From Nitrosomonadales bacterium (GTDB lineage: Bacteria > Pseudomonadota > Gammaproteobacteria > Burkholderiales > Gallionellaceae), in assembly GCA_016218465.1 (NCBI GenBank), contig JACREA010000134.1, positions 1-14,934 on the forward strand: a DNA stretch of 14,934 nt, given 5' to 3'. The notes under the pieces are model-generated. The model worked only from the letters and a program-made list of their open reading frames with translations, was not told the DNA's origin and did not search any database. The position numbers and the translations under genes are program-made. Position 1 is the first letter of the stretch; the number at the start of each line of letters is the position of its first letter. Shown in pieces: positions 6,974 through 14,735 of the stretch.

Positions 6974-8149
6974 TTACTTGCGATACCCAGACAGACCAAT
7001 CAACAAACGCACGACGCCGTAGCTGAAGCGTGAGACCATGCGGTCAAAAAAGTTGAGTGACGCGCCGTATTCGTCACCGATGCGCACCGCATCTTTGGTG
7101 ATTGCTGCCTCCAGGCTCGCGCGCAACTCACCGGCAAAGCCGGCATCCCGTATGACGAGATTCGCCTCGCGCGCCAGCAACAAACTATATGGGTCGATAT
7201 TGGAGGAGCCGACGGTCGCCCACTGCCCGTCAACCACGGCAACCTTGGCATGAAGATAACTGGGCTGATATTCGTAGATCTCGATGCCTGCCGCCAGCAG
7301 CCGGCCATAAATCGCGTGCGTCGCATAATGCTGTATCCAGTATTCAACCTTGCCTTGCAACAGCAGCACTACGCGTACACCGCGTTTCGCGGCCTGGATC
7401 AAGACGCGCCGGAAAGCCCTTCCGGGCAGGAAGTAAGCATTGGCGATAATTATTTCGCGCTGCGCGCCTGACATAGCCTTCAGGTATGCCCGCTCGATTT
7501 CGCGCCGATGGCGCACATTGTCTCGCAAGGCAAGCGTAATGTCGGGCGTGGTTGAACGCCTTTTCGCAACTAGATCGGACCATACTATTTTGTTGCCGCG
7601 GCGTCGAAAGTTAGCCCATGACAACACGCCCCACAAATGCCGCATGGTTGCATGAATCTCGCCTGCCACTTCGCCTTGTATGCGCACGGCATAATCCAGT
7701 TGCGGCGACGTCAGATCGGTGTGCCCGGGAATATCGTTGATGATATTAATGCCGCCAACAAAAGCCACCCCGCCGTCCATTACCGCCATTTTGCGATGCA
7801 TCCGGCGCAACCGCCGGTGCCGGTTACGGCGCAGCGTAAACGGGGAAATTTCGCGCCGGAACCATTGCACCCCGGCCCCCGCTTCTCGAAGTTCATCCAC
7901 CCAATGCTGCGGCAACTCTGCCGACCCATAGCCATCCAGCACCAGATGCACCTTCACGCCGCGCGCAACGGCGCGTCGCAATGCATCAGCAATCATGCGC
8001 CCGGTTTCATCCGCTGCAAAAATATAGGTTTCCAGGTAAATCGATTGCTGAGCCGCATCGATATCGGCGCGCAATTGCGGAAAATATTCCGTGCCGTTCC
8101 GCAGCAGCGTAATTTGGTTTCCTGCGATCTGATGGTGGAAAGCCGTCAC
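6974..8149 (-). CDS. clsB: Cardiolipin synthase, ClsB/YbhO type (phospholipase D family)
   Basis: A 391-residue phospholipase D superfamily enzyme. It has two HKD motifs: HRKMAVMDGGVAFVGGINI (H118, K120, D125) and HAKVAVVDGQWATVGSSNID (H300, K302, D307). ClsB-type enzymes make cardiolipin from phosphatidylglycerol, E. coli ClsB also being able to use phosphatidylethanolamine. The N-terminal transmembrane hairpin of ClsA is absent, which fits the ClsB class (E. coli ClsB 413 residues). A basic stretch (RRNRHRRLRR, 107-116) precedes the first HKD motif and may bind membranes. The start is GTG at 8149, chosen because it overlaps the stop of the ybhP-like gene by 4 bases (GTGA). The same ybhP-clsB order occurs in E. 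coli; ybhN is not found here. Confidence 0.92.
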   Translation of the reverse strand: MTAFHHQIAGNQITLLRNGTEYFPQLRADIDAAQQSIYLETYIFAADETGRMIADALRRAVARGVKVHLVLDGYGSAELPQHWVDELREAGAGVQWFRREISPFTLRRNRHRRLRRMHRKMAVMDGGVAFVGGINIINDIPGHTDLTSPQLDYAVRIQGEVAGEIHATMRHLWGVLSWANFRRRGNKIVWSDLVAKRRSTTPDITLALRDNVRHRREIERAYLKAMSGAQREIIIANAYFLPGRAFRRVLIQAAKRGVRVVLLLQGKVEYWIQHYATHAIYGRLLAAGIEIYEYQPSYLHAKVAVVDGQWATVGSSNIDPYSLLLAREANLVIRDAGFAGELRASLEAAITKDAVRIGDEYGASLNFFDRMVSRFSYGVVRLLIGLSGYRK

Positions 8150-8907
8150 GCTTCAACCTTGCGATGCCCAGACAGCTTGGCCGAAAGCGCCGCATGATCG
8201 GACAGGCGTTGCCAATTACCGCCGACATGCACTTCGCTTTGCAGCACGCTGAATCCGCGAATATAGATACGATCCAGGCGCAGCAGTGGCAGGGCTGCCG
8301 GGTAACTGCGCGCCAGCGTTTCGCCGCGAATATGAAACACGTCATGCACATCCAGTTCGCTGGCCAGAGAGCGGCTCATGATATTGCGCCAATCGTTGAA
8401 ATCGCCGGCAATGATCAGCAATGCATCATGCGGGATTTCATTGCGGACATACTCAATCAGAGCGCGCGTCTGCGCCCGCTTGCCTTTGGCAAACAGGCCA
8501 AAGTGAGCGCACAGGCAATGCACACGCTGCCGGTCTGCCAGTTCGATCTCGCAATGCAGCAGCCCCCGGCTTTCAAAGCGATGCGCGGAAATATCCTTGT
8601 TAAACGTTTGCAGGATCGGAAAGCGGCTGAGAATCGCGTTGCCATGATGGCCCTCCTCGTACACCGCGTTCTTGCCATAGGCGCAATGCGGCCAGACTTC
8701 CTCCGCAATGAACTCATGCTGCGCGCACTCCGGGTAATTGTGATGACGCTCGGGATGGTGCGTGTGCTCGCCCTGCGCCTCTTGCAGGAAAACGATGTCC
8801 GCATCCAGCTCGCGCAGCCGCTCGCGTAGCTCGTGCAGCACCACCCGGCGGTTGAACTGCGAGAAGCCATTGTGGATGTTATAGGTGGCTATTTTCAGTG
8901 TGCGCAT
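8146..8907 (-). CDS. ybhP: YbhP-like endonuclease/exonuclease/phosphatase-fold protein
   Basis: A 253-residue member of the Mg-dependent endonuclease/exonuclease/phosphatase superfamily. Catalytic landmarks are in the usual order: TYNIHNG (N10), FLQE (E43), GNAILSRFPI (89-98), AGDFNDW (D169, N171), LDRIYIRG (D212) and SDHAAL (D237, H238). E. coli YbhP is encoded just upstream of clsB, and the two genes overlap here by 4 bases, so a role in phospholipid metabolism (for example acting on phosphodiester head groups) is more likely than DNA repair, but no substrate is established. No clear ribosome site precedes the ATG at 8907. The gene is divergent from the sensor kinase at 9142, with a 234-base gap that holds no gene I can support. 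Confidence 0.87.
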   Translation of the reverse strand: MRTLKIATYNIHNGFSQFNRRVVLHELRERLRELDADIVFLQEAQGEHTHHPERHHNYPECAQHEFIAEEVWPHCAYGKNAVYEEGHHGNAILSRFPILQTFNKDISAHRFESRGLLHCEIELADRQRVHCLCAHFGLFAKGKRAQTRALIEYVRNEIPHDALLIIAGDFNDWRNIMSRSLASELDVHDVFHIRGETLARSYPAALPLLRLDRIYIRGFSVLQSEVHVGGNWQRLSDHAALSAKLSGHRKVEA

Positions 8908-9141
8908 GATGCGTCATTTTACCCAATCATCGAGGAAGGATGGGAAAGCGTTCCGATAAAGTTTGGCAAGAGTCAAAGCATGATGCCTCTCGTGTATCGC
9001 GCTTCGTTAATCTCTGGAGCCTTTCCGGAACACGAATGGCCCCATATCCTTCGACAGGCTTGTATGGTGTTTCAGGCTCATTCCTGTGATGAGGCGCAAC
9101 ATCCCAACAGAGCCAAAGCAAACATGGACTAAAATGACACA

Positions 9142-10719
9142 ATGTTTACTGGCAATTTCACTACCTCAAGCACTTTAACCGGGTGGCTAACGCAGCTCGG
9201 TATCGCTGCGCTCTATGCGTTGTTGTTCTATATCACCAATCTCTTTTTTGAGATCAGCAGGATTGCCTGGCATTTCGAGCCATCATCCGGGCTGGCGCTG
9301 GCTGCGCTGCTGATTGGCGGAAAGCGATATGCATGGGGTGTGCTTCTTGGCGCAGTTCCAACGCACATAATCTCGGGCGACTCCCTGTGGGAGGCAGTCA
9401 TCATCGCTGCTGCCGATACGCTGCAGGCACTTTGCGGCGCTTGGCTGCTCACTCGCGGCGACAAGCTTGATTTGCGTCTCCAATCCATGCGCGCCTACCT
9501 GCGTCTAATCCTGTTGGGCGGATGCGCCAGCGTCACCCTCGGCGCCATGGTTGTAAACATATCATTGCTGGGTTCCGGATTTCTTACCGCCGGGAACTTT
9601 GTCCGGAACCTGTACTCCTGGTGGATGGGCGATATGCTCGGGGTCATCCTGGTTGCGCCATTGGTCATGGTTTGGTGGCGGACAGAAATCGATTGGCGTA
9701 ACACGGAGCAAAACATAGAGGCGGTCATGCTGATCGTCCTGGCAATTTTTATTGGCCAAATAATTTTTTTAGGTTGGCTGCACGACAGTATCGGTCAGGT
9801 AGCCAAAGCCTACTGGATGTTCATATTCATTACTTTGGTAGCAACGCGGCTTGGAACCCGTGGGACAACGATAGCTTTGACCGTGGTGGCAGTCCAGGCC
9901 ATGTCGGGCGCAATTCTCGGCACGGGTTTCTTCGCCAATGATATTGCCGAAAGCCGCCTGTTGAATTACTGGTTTTTTGCGGTAATCTTGTCCGTGGTCG
10001 GCATGACGCTGGCAACGCACTTTGCCGAGCGCAAACGGATGGAAAGTCAACTGCGCAACCTTTCCGCGCACCTGCAGAACGTGCGCGAGAAGGAAATGGT
10101 CCGTATAGCGCGCGAAATCCACGACGATCTGGGAAGCACGTTGACTGCACTGAAAATGGAAATCTACATGTTGAAAGACGGGCTATCCATGATTATGGAT
10201 GCGAAGCCACATCTTGAACACATGGAGTCAATATCGCAATTGATCAAAGCTGCGGCAGGCATCGCGCAGCGCATTATCACCGGGCTGCGCCCGACCATAC
10301 TCGACGATCTTGGCCTGCTGGCGGCGCTCGAATGGCAAGCCGGGCAGTTTCAAAAATTCAGCGGCATCGAATGCCGGGTAAACTGTATCGGGGACAAGGG
10401 CGATCTGGACCAACCACGCTCGATTGCGCTGTTCCGTATTTCCCAGGAAGCGCTTACCAATGTGGCGCGGCATTCCGGCGCATCCAGAGTAGAAATCGAA
10501 TATCACCACGGCGATGGGGAAATTGTCATGTCGATCATCGACAATGGGCTCGGCATCGCGGAAAACCGCGCCGGTGCCTCAATATCCTATGGCATACTTG
10601 GCATGCAAGAGCGCGTCCATCAATTAGGCGGCACGGTCAACTTTGACACGACACCAGGTGGAGGATTCAGCGTGACGGTAATATTGCCGCTAACTGCCAG
10701 CCAAGAGGATGAAACATGA
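9142..10719 (+). CDS. MASE1-domain sensor histidine kinase (HisKA_3 type)
   Basis: A 525-residue inner-membrane sensor. Residues 1-295 are mostly hydrophobic and resemble MASE1, an integral membrane sensory domain with about eight helices; the FEPSSGLALAALLIGGKRYA segment (45-64) is typical. No periplasmic loop of any size is present, so the signal is probably sensed in or near the membrane. The kinase core follows: a HisKA_3 helix with REIHDDLGSTLTALKMEI (phospho-acceptor H327), a conserved GLRPTILDDLGLLAALEW stretch (381-398), the N box SQEALTNVARHS (434-445), and the ATP-binding DNGLGI (467-472) and YGILGMQER (483-491). This is the NarX/DegS type of kinase, which pairs with NarL-type regulators. 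Its stop overlaps the regulator start by 4 bases. No Shine-Dalgarno sequence is seen before the ATG. The ligand is unknown. Confidence 0.92.
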   Translation: MFTGNFTTSSTLTGWLTQLGIAALYALLFYITNLFFEISRIAWHFEPSSGLALAALLIGGKRYAWGVLLGAVPTHIISGDSLWEAVIIAAADTLQALCGAWLLTRGDKLDLRLQSMRAYLRLILLGGCASVTLGAMVVNISLLGSGFLTAGNFVRNLYSWWMGDMLGVILVAPLVMVWWRTEIDWRNTEQNIEAVMLIVLAIFIGQIIFLGWLHDSIGQVAKAYWMFIFITLVATRLGTRGTTIALTVVAVQAMSGAILGTGFFANDIAESRLLNYWFFAVILSVVGMTLATHFAERKRMESQLRNLSAHLQNVREKEMVRIAREIHDDLGSTLTALKMEIYMLKDGLSMIMDAKPHLEHMESISQLIKAAAGIAQRIITGLRPTILDDLGLLAALEWQAGQFQKFSGIECRVNCIGDKGDLDQPRSIALFRISQEALTNVARHSGASRVEIEYHHGDGEIVMSIIDNGLGIAENRAGASISYGILGMQERVHQLGGTVNFDTTPGGGFSVTVILPLTASQEDET

Positions 10720-11348
10720 TCCGCATCATGGTCGTCGACGACCATAACATCGTGCACCAGGGATTGACTTTCATCCTGGAGAAAAGCCATAAGATGAAAA
10801 TCGTGGCGAGCTGCACCAACGGCGCCGATGCCCTGAAATGGCTTCACGGAAACGAATGCGACGTGGCGTTGGTCGATATTGCCATGCCCGGCATGAGCGG
10901 CATCGACTTGCTCAAGCAGATACGAAAGGAAAAACCTGGATTGCCGTTGCTGATCCTCAGCGCCTATCCTGAAGACCAATATGCTGTGCGTCTCATCAGG
11001 GCCGGTGCGGCTGGCTATCTGAACAAGGAATGTGTGCCGGAGGAAGTGGTGAATGCGGTGCATAGCGTGGTGAAAGGCAAAAGATACATCAGCCCGGCAG
11101 TTGTCGAAATGCTTGCCGACGAACTCTCAAAACCGGAGGGAAAGCTCCCGCATGAAACCTTGTCAAACCGCGAATATCAAATTTTCCTGTTATTCGCCTC
11201 TGCCAGAACCATTACAGAAATTGCCGTCCTGCTGAAGTTGAGCACAAATACCATCAGCACCTACCGCAAGCGCATCCTGGAAAAAATGCACCTGAGCAAT
11301 AACGCCGAAATAATGCGCTACGCCGTCAAAAACCATCTCGTGCAATAA
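10716..11348 (+). CDS. NarL/FixJ-family response regulator
   Basis: A 210-residue two-domain regulator. The receiver domain (1-120) has the acidic pocket D8/D9, phospho-acceptor D54 (ALVDIAMPG), S82 and K104 (YLNKE). The C-terminal LuxR-type helix-turn-helix starts at LSNREYQIFLLFASARTITE; the recognition helix lies in STNTISTYRKRILEKM. It differs slightly from the common LTxRExEVL opening but keeps the pattern. It should bind DNA after phosphorylation by the overlapping sensor kinase. Candidate targets are its own operon, the divergent ybhP-clsB genes or the bacteriohemerythrin gene downstream; the sequence does not settle this. Confidence 0.94.
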   Translation: MIRIMVVDDHNIVHQGLTFILEKSHKMKIVASCTNGADALKWLHGNECDVALVDIAMPGMSGIDLLKQIRKEKPGLPLLILSAYPEDQYAVRLIRAGAAGYLNKECVPEEVVNAVHSVVKGKRYISPAVVEMLADELSKPEGKLPHETLSNREYQIFLLFASARTITEIAVLLKLSTNTISTYRKRILEKMHLSNNAEIMRYAVKNHLVQ

Positions 11349-11470
11349 CTCTGAAAGCGGCAGTTTCACTGGCTGCCATGAATGACAGCACAACAGGAAC
11401 CTGACACTCCAGCCGCACCTGTGCTTTTCGTAATCCCCACTCACGCATGCCCCCTCAATGCTCCTGCGCC

Positions 11471-11491
11471 CTGTCACGTAAATGGTGACAG
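11471..11491. promoter_or_regulatory. Perfect 7-bp dyad upstream of the bacteriohemerythrin gene
   Basis: CTGTCAC at 11471-11477 and GTGACAG at 11485-11491 are perfect reverse complements around a 7-base centre (GTAAATG). It could be a dimeric regulator site or an RNA stem-loop in the leader of the gene at 11578. A second, imperfect stem-loop starts 3 bases later: TGTTTC (11494-11499) pairs with GAAACA (11516-11521), and TTGT (11501-11504) with ACAA (11510-11513). I cannot assign a regulator. Confidence 0.4.
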
Positions 11492-11577
11492 CATGTTTCA
11501 TTGTCAGTTACAAAAGAAACAGGCAAATACCGATACCCGCACCGCCCACTTACGAATATCGTCAACATGTCTCAATA

Positions 11578-12033
11578 ATGTACAAAATCACTATGGATTC
11601 AGGATTGACAGAGCAGATGAGTATCGGAAATGCAATCCTCGATTCTGATCATAAGGAGCTGCTTGGCATGATCAGGGAAATCGACAGCGCAAGTAAAGCA
11701 AGGGATCATTTTGCCTTGTTACGATCAGTCAGACAGGTCGGCGCTTGCATGAATCGCCATTTCCTGAATGAGGAATTATTGGCGAATTCGCTCCATATTC
11801 CTTTCGCCTTGCACAAGATCACGCATCAAAATATGCGTGATGAAATTGTTCTCATAAGGCATCAAATAGTAAAAGAAGGCGTTGTGACTTTACATATGGA
11901 GCAATACGCTCAATTTTTACAGGATTGGCTGATCAACCACATCGCCGATGAAAACACGCAATTGATGAAATCGGTGCTGCAAACCCGTCCTTACGACTTC
12001 AAGCTTGAAGGAATGGGGTTGATGCAGCGATAG
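11578..12033 (+). CDS. Bacteriohemerythrin
   Basis: A 151-residue hemerythrin of the bacterial single-domain type. Helix ligands are H25 (LDSDHKELL), H61 and E65 (NRHFLNEE), H79 and H83 (HKITH) and H121 (LINHIADEN). The usual last motif is HxxxxD; here the position five after H121 is N126, with D124 and E125 adjacent, so the bridging carboxylate is displaced or replaced. Bacteriohemerythrins carry or sense oxygen through a diiron site. The start is uncertain. ATG 11578 and ATG 11593 both fit the family's short N-terminus; the frame is also open from ATG 11482 (183 residues), but that extension is low-complexity and overlaps the dyads. No clear ribosome site is seen for any of them. The gene lies 229 bases after the response regulator on the same strand. 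Confidence 0.82.
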   Translation: MYKITMDSGLTEQMSIGNAILDSDHKELLGMIREIDSASKARDHFALLRSVRQVGACMNRHFLNEELLANSLHIPFALHKITHQNMRDEIVLIRHQIVKEGVVTLHMEQYAQFLQDWLINHIADENTQLMKSVLQTRPYDFKLEGMGLMQR

Positions 12034-12085
12034 GGATCGCTACGCCCGGCCAACCATTCGGGTTCCCCGTCCGCTCAACCGCAAT

Positions 12086-13171
12086 TCAGACGTTGCCTAT
12101 CCCCCGTGTCGGCAAGTTGATCTGCCTGGCAAAATCCAGCATGCGCTGGATTGGCAGTACGGCGCGCCGGCTGATCTCAGGATCGACGTGTATTTCGTTG
12201 CATCCGGTTTCCAATACCTCGGCCAGATTGAACAGCCCGTTCATCGCCATCCACGGGCAATGCGCGCAGCTCTTGCAGGACGCGCCCCTGCCTGCCGTCG
12301 GTGCTTCGATAAATACTTTGTGCGGCGACAGAGTGCGCATTTTGTGCAGGATGCCGTTGTCGGTCGCAACGATGAATTCGTTGGCGTCCAGTTGTTGAGA
12401 CGCTTTGATGATTTGTGTGGTGGAGCCGACCACATCGGCCAGCGCAATTACCGCAGCGGACGATTCGGGATGCACCAGTACCTTTGCGTCGGGATGCTGC
12501 GCCTTGAGTTCGGCCAATTCGCCAGCTTTGAACTCATCATGCACCATGCATGAGCCTTGCCACATCAGCATGTCCGCACCCGTCTGTTCCTGGATGTAGT
12601 TACCCAGGTGGCGGTCCGGCGCCCAGAGGATTTTCTTGCCCTGCTCCTTGAGATGCTTGACGATGGGTAATGCGATGGAGCTGGTCACCATCCAGCCGGC
12701 GCGAGCCTTCACCGCCGCGCTGGTATTGGCATACACCACCACGGCGCGGTCGGGATGCTCGTCGCAGAAAGCACTGAACTCGTCCGCCGGGCAGCCCAGA
12801 TCCAGCGAACAGTTTGCATCCATGTCCAGCATCAGCACACGTTTTTCCGGGTTCAGGATTTTGGCGGTCTCACCCATGAAGCGAACCCCCGCCACGACGA
12901 TGGTCCTGGCCGGATGCTGATGGCCGAAGTTGGCCATATCCAGCGAGTCGGAGACGATACCGCCGGTGGCTTCCGCCAAGTCCTGCAAATCCGGATGCAC
13001 GTAATAATGCGATACCAGCACCGCATTCTGTTCCTTGAGCATGCGCTTGATGCGCGCGATCAGCTCGGGCTTTTCAAACGCTTCCGGCTCGCGCGGCACT
13101 CTTGCCCATGCAGCCGATGTGTTGCAACCGGGATGATCGTAATCGACTTGAATGACTTCAGCGTGATTCAT
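12086..13171 (-). CDS. nadA: Quinolinate synthase NadA
   Basis: Cytosolic iron-sulphur enzyme that condenses iminoaspartate with dihydroxyacetone phosphate to quinolinate in de novo NAD synthesis. The product is 361 residues (E. coli 347). The [4Fe-4S] ligand positions are C121 (NCSLDLGCPADEF), C208 (GSCMVHDEF) and C305 in the CKSCAHCPWMAMNGL segment. Other family blocks are AVLVSHYYVHPDLQDLAEATGG's SHYY and D, VAGVRFMGETAKIL, and YANTSAAVKA. The frame is open further upstream to 13534, but the family N-terminus and the junction with the previous gene fix the start at 13171: the previous stop and this ATG share one base (TGATG), implying translational re-initiation, and no Shine-Dalgarno sequence is visible. 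NadB and NadC are not in the window. Confidence 0.96.
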   Translation of the reverse strand: MNHAEVIQVDYDHPGCNTSAAWARVPREPEAFEKPELIARIKRMLKEQNAVLVSHYYVHPDLQDLAEATGGIVSDSLDMANFGHQHPARTIVVAGVRFMGETAKILNPEKRVLMLDMDANCSLDLGCPADEFSAFCDEHPDRAVVVYANTSAAVKARAGWMVTSSIALPIVKHLKEQGKKILWAPDRHLGNYIQEQTGADMLMWQGSCMVHDEFKAGELAELKAQHPDAKVLVHPESSAAVIALADVVGSTTQIIKASQQLDANEFIVATDNGILHKMRTLSPHKVFIEAPTAGRGASCKSCAHCPWMAMNGLFNLAEVLETGCNEIHVDPEISRRAVLPIQRMLDFARQINLPTRGIGNV

Positions 13172-14259
13172 CAGGAAGGATTTTCCAGGTGGCCCGAAAA
13201 CTTGTCGACACGCTGATCGGAAAGCAACGCTCTTCTTACCTGACCGCGCAGCAATGCTTCGACAACGCGCAGCCGCAATTGAACAGGTGAAAATTCTATA
13301 TCCAGAGGATCGATCGCCAGCAACTCGCCGTCTGTCGCTGCCACGGCATGTGCGGAGCGTACAGGTTCCTCGCCGGACAAATATGCGAATTCTCCAAAAA
13401 AATCTCCGCGATCCAGAGTTGTCAGCAGGTTGCCTTTCCTGAAAATATTGATCGTACCCGATACGACTATATAGAAGGACATGCCGAAATCGCCTTCGCT
13501 CAGAATGGTATCGCCAGCCTCCACTTCCTGCCATTTTGCAATCTTCACGAAATTAAGCATATCCGCATTGGAGAAACCCCTGAAAAACTCCAAGCCCCTC
13601 AGCGACTTATAGTTCGGGTGCGTAAGCGCCATTTTTGAGTCGTCGGCTTCGCGTTCCTTAAGATGACGTTCTGGACTCAGCTGTGCCTGGTAGGAGCGCA
13701 GCTTGAGCGTGTTGGCGAGAATTTCCTGTTTCTCGAGCAAAGCCTCGTTTAACTGATTGATGCTATCCAGCAAAGCACGCGTATCATTTCCGGCATTCAC
13801 CTTTGCATGGCGCTCTGATGCCTTTTCGTCCGGTTTTGCCTGCCCGCCTTGGACATAGGCGGAAACTTGCTGCGTCAGTTTGAAATAATCCTCTTCGACT
13901 TTTTTCTGGCGCGCTATCGTCGTCTCCAGTTTCGAGCGCACTTCCAGCAACTCTTTTTCAAGCTCAATGCGCTGTTTATTCTCAATCTCGGCGTCTTTCG
14001 ATGCCGGATCTTTTCTTAATACCGCACCGGTTCCAGCGCCGCCTTTTTCTTCAATCACCCCATAAGTCTGCAAACGCGTGAAAATCTCGACCAATTTAAC
14101 CCTCACGCTGGGCGGAATTTTTTCAGCAATTTCGGCGACACTGGCTTTGCCATCGATCAGCCCAACCAATAGCCTCGCATCGCCGGTGATCCTGCCCTGC
14201 GGTTTATCAAGCAGCGCTTTTCCCAGATTGGTTACTATAAAAACTGTTGTTTTGTTCAT
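13171..14259 (-). CDS. Cyclic-nucleotide-binding domain protein with coiled coil
   Basis: A 362-residue predicted cytoplasmic protein in three parts. Residues 1-72 look like a small winged-helix-like or PatA-type N-terminal domain (DARLLVGLIDGKASVAEIAEKI). Residues 88-190 are charged and helical, with coiled-coil stretches near 92-135 and 160-190. Residues 217-335 form a cyclic-nucleotide-binding domain, with AGDTILSEGDFGMSFYIVVSG and the phosphate-binding cassette FFGEFAYLSGEEPVRSAHAVA; the key E290, R301 and S302 are present. No DNA-binding helix-turn-helix follows the cNMP domain, so it is not a CRP/FNR transcription factor; it is more likely a signalling adaptor. The start (ATG 14259) overlaps the nudB stop by 4 bases and the end abuts nadA by one base, so it belongs to a coupled operon with both. 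Its partner and ligand are unknown. Confidence 0.87.
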   Translation of the reverse strand: MNKTTVFIVTNLGKALLDKPQGRITGDARLLVGLIDGKASVAEIAEKIPPSVRVKLVEIFTRLQTYGVIEEKGGAGTGAVLRKDPASKDAEIENKQRIELEKELLEVRSKLETTIARQKKVEEDYFKLTQQVSAYVQGGQAKPDEKASERHAKVNAGNDTRALLDSINQLNEALLEKQEILANTLKLRSYQAQLSPERHLKEREADDSKMALTHPNYKSLRGLEFFRGFSNADMLNFVKIAKWQEVEAGDTILSEGDFGMSFYIVVSGTINIFRKGNLLTTLDRGDFFGEFAYLSGEEPVRSAHAVAATDGELLAIDPLDIEFSPVQLRLRVVEALLRGQVRRALLSDQRVDKFSGHLENPS

Positions 14260-14732
14260 CCTCCGGTCTCCGTGTGGCCACAGCTCCGGCCAGCCAATTG
14301 CACTATTGCTGCACGATTGCTCGGTGAAAATACTTTCTCAGCCGCATCCTGCCATGGCAGCCATTGGAAGTTCAAATGTTCGCGCAAATCCAATTCAACA
14401 GCAACAGGTTGCGGCAGTTGCATACCGAACACATGCTCGGTGTTATGAGTAACATCAGGGGGGTAACGATACCGCCAATGCGGGTATATTTCATAGACGT
14501 TTTGCGTCTGCCAGTCGGTCAACGTGTATTGCCCAGCATTCAACACGACATCCAGACCCGTTTCTTCGCGCACTTCACGGATTGCCGTATCGCGCAATTC
14601 CTCGCCCGCTTCACAGCTTCCCGTCACAGACTGCCAATATCCAGGATGGTCGGAACGCTCCAGCAACAGCACTTCCAGGTTGACAGTGTGGATCACAACC
14701 AGAACCGAGACTGGCTGTTTATAAGGTGTCAT
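14256..14732 (-). CDS. nudB: Dihydroneopterin triphosphate diphosphatase NudB
   Basis: Nudix hydrolase that removes pyrophosphate from dihydroneopterin triphosphate, the second step of folate synthesis. The product is 158 residues (E. coli NudB 150). The Nudix box is complete: G38, E44, R52-E53, E56-E57 and G59, within GSCEAGEELRDTAIREVREE. Family-specific segments match E. coli NudB closely: KQPVSVLVVI at the start, HPGYWQSVTGS, HWRYRYPPDVTHNTEHVF, and EHLNFQWLPW. The ATG at 14732 lies 3 bases after the stop of the barstar-family gene, and the stop overlaps the cNMP-protein start by 4 bases. Confidence 0.92.
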   Translation of the reverse strand: MTPYKQPVSVLVVIHTVNLEVLLLERSDHPGYWQSVTGSCEAGEELRDTAIREVREETGLDVVLNAGQYTLTDWQTQNVYEIYPHWRYRYPPDVTHNTEHVFGMQLPQPVAVELDLREHLNFQWLPWQDAAEKVFSPSNRAAIVQLAGRSCGHTETGG

Positions 14733-14735
14733 ATG

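Noticed and set aside
7637..8197. Plus-strand open frame opposite the cardiolipin synthase gene
   Set aside because: Shadow of clsB, whose two HKD motifs are on the other strand.
8164..8829. Plus-strand open frame of 221 codons
   Set aside because: Shadow of the YbhP-like gene, which has all its catalytic motifs on the minus strand.
8833..9132. Plus-strand open frame crossing the ybhP start into the intergenic region
   Set aside because: Half of it is antisense to ybhP, the rest has no family resemblance and there is no ribosome site.
11359..11377. GGCAG...CTGCC hairpin after the response regulator, as a terminator
   Set aside because: The stem is only 5 bases with a 9-base loop and no T-tract follows, so termination is not supported.
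12034..12085. Possible terminator between the convergent bacteriohemerythrin and nadA genes
   Set aside because: No stable stem with a T-tract is visible on either strand.
13172..13534. N-terminal extension of the nadA frame
   Set aside because: It overlaps the cyclic-nucleotide-binding gene in another frame; NadA family length and the TGATG junction set the start at 13171.
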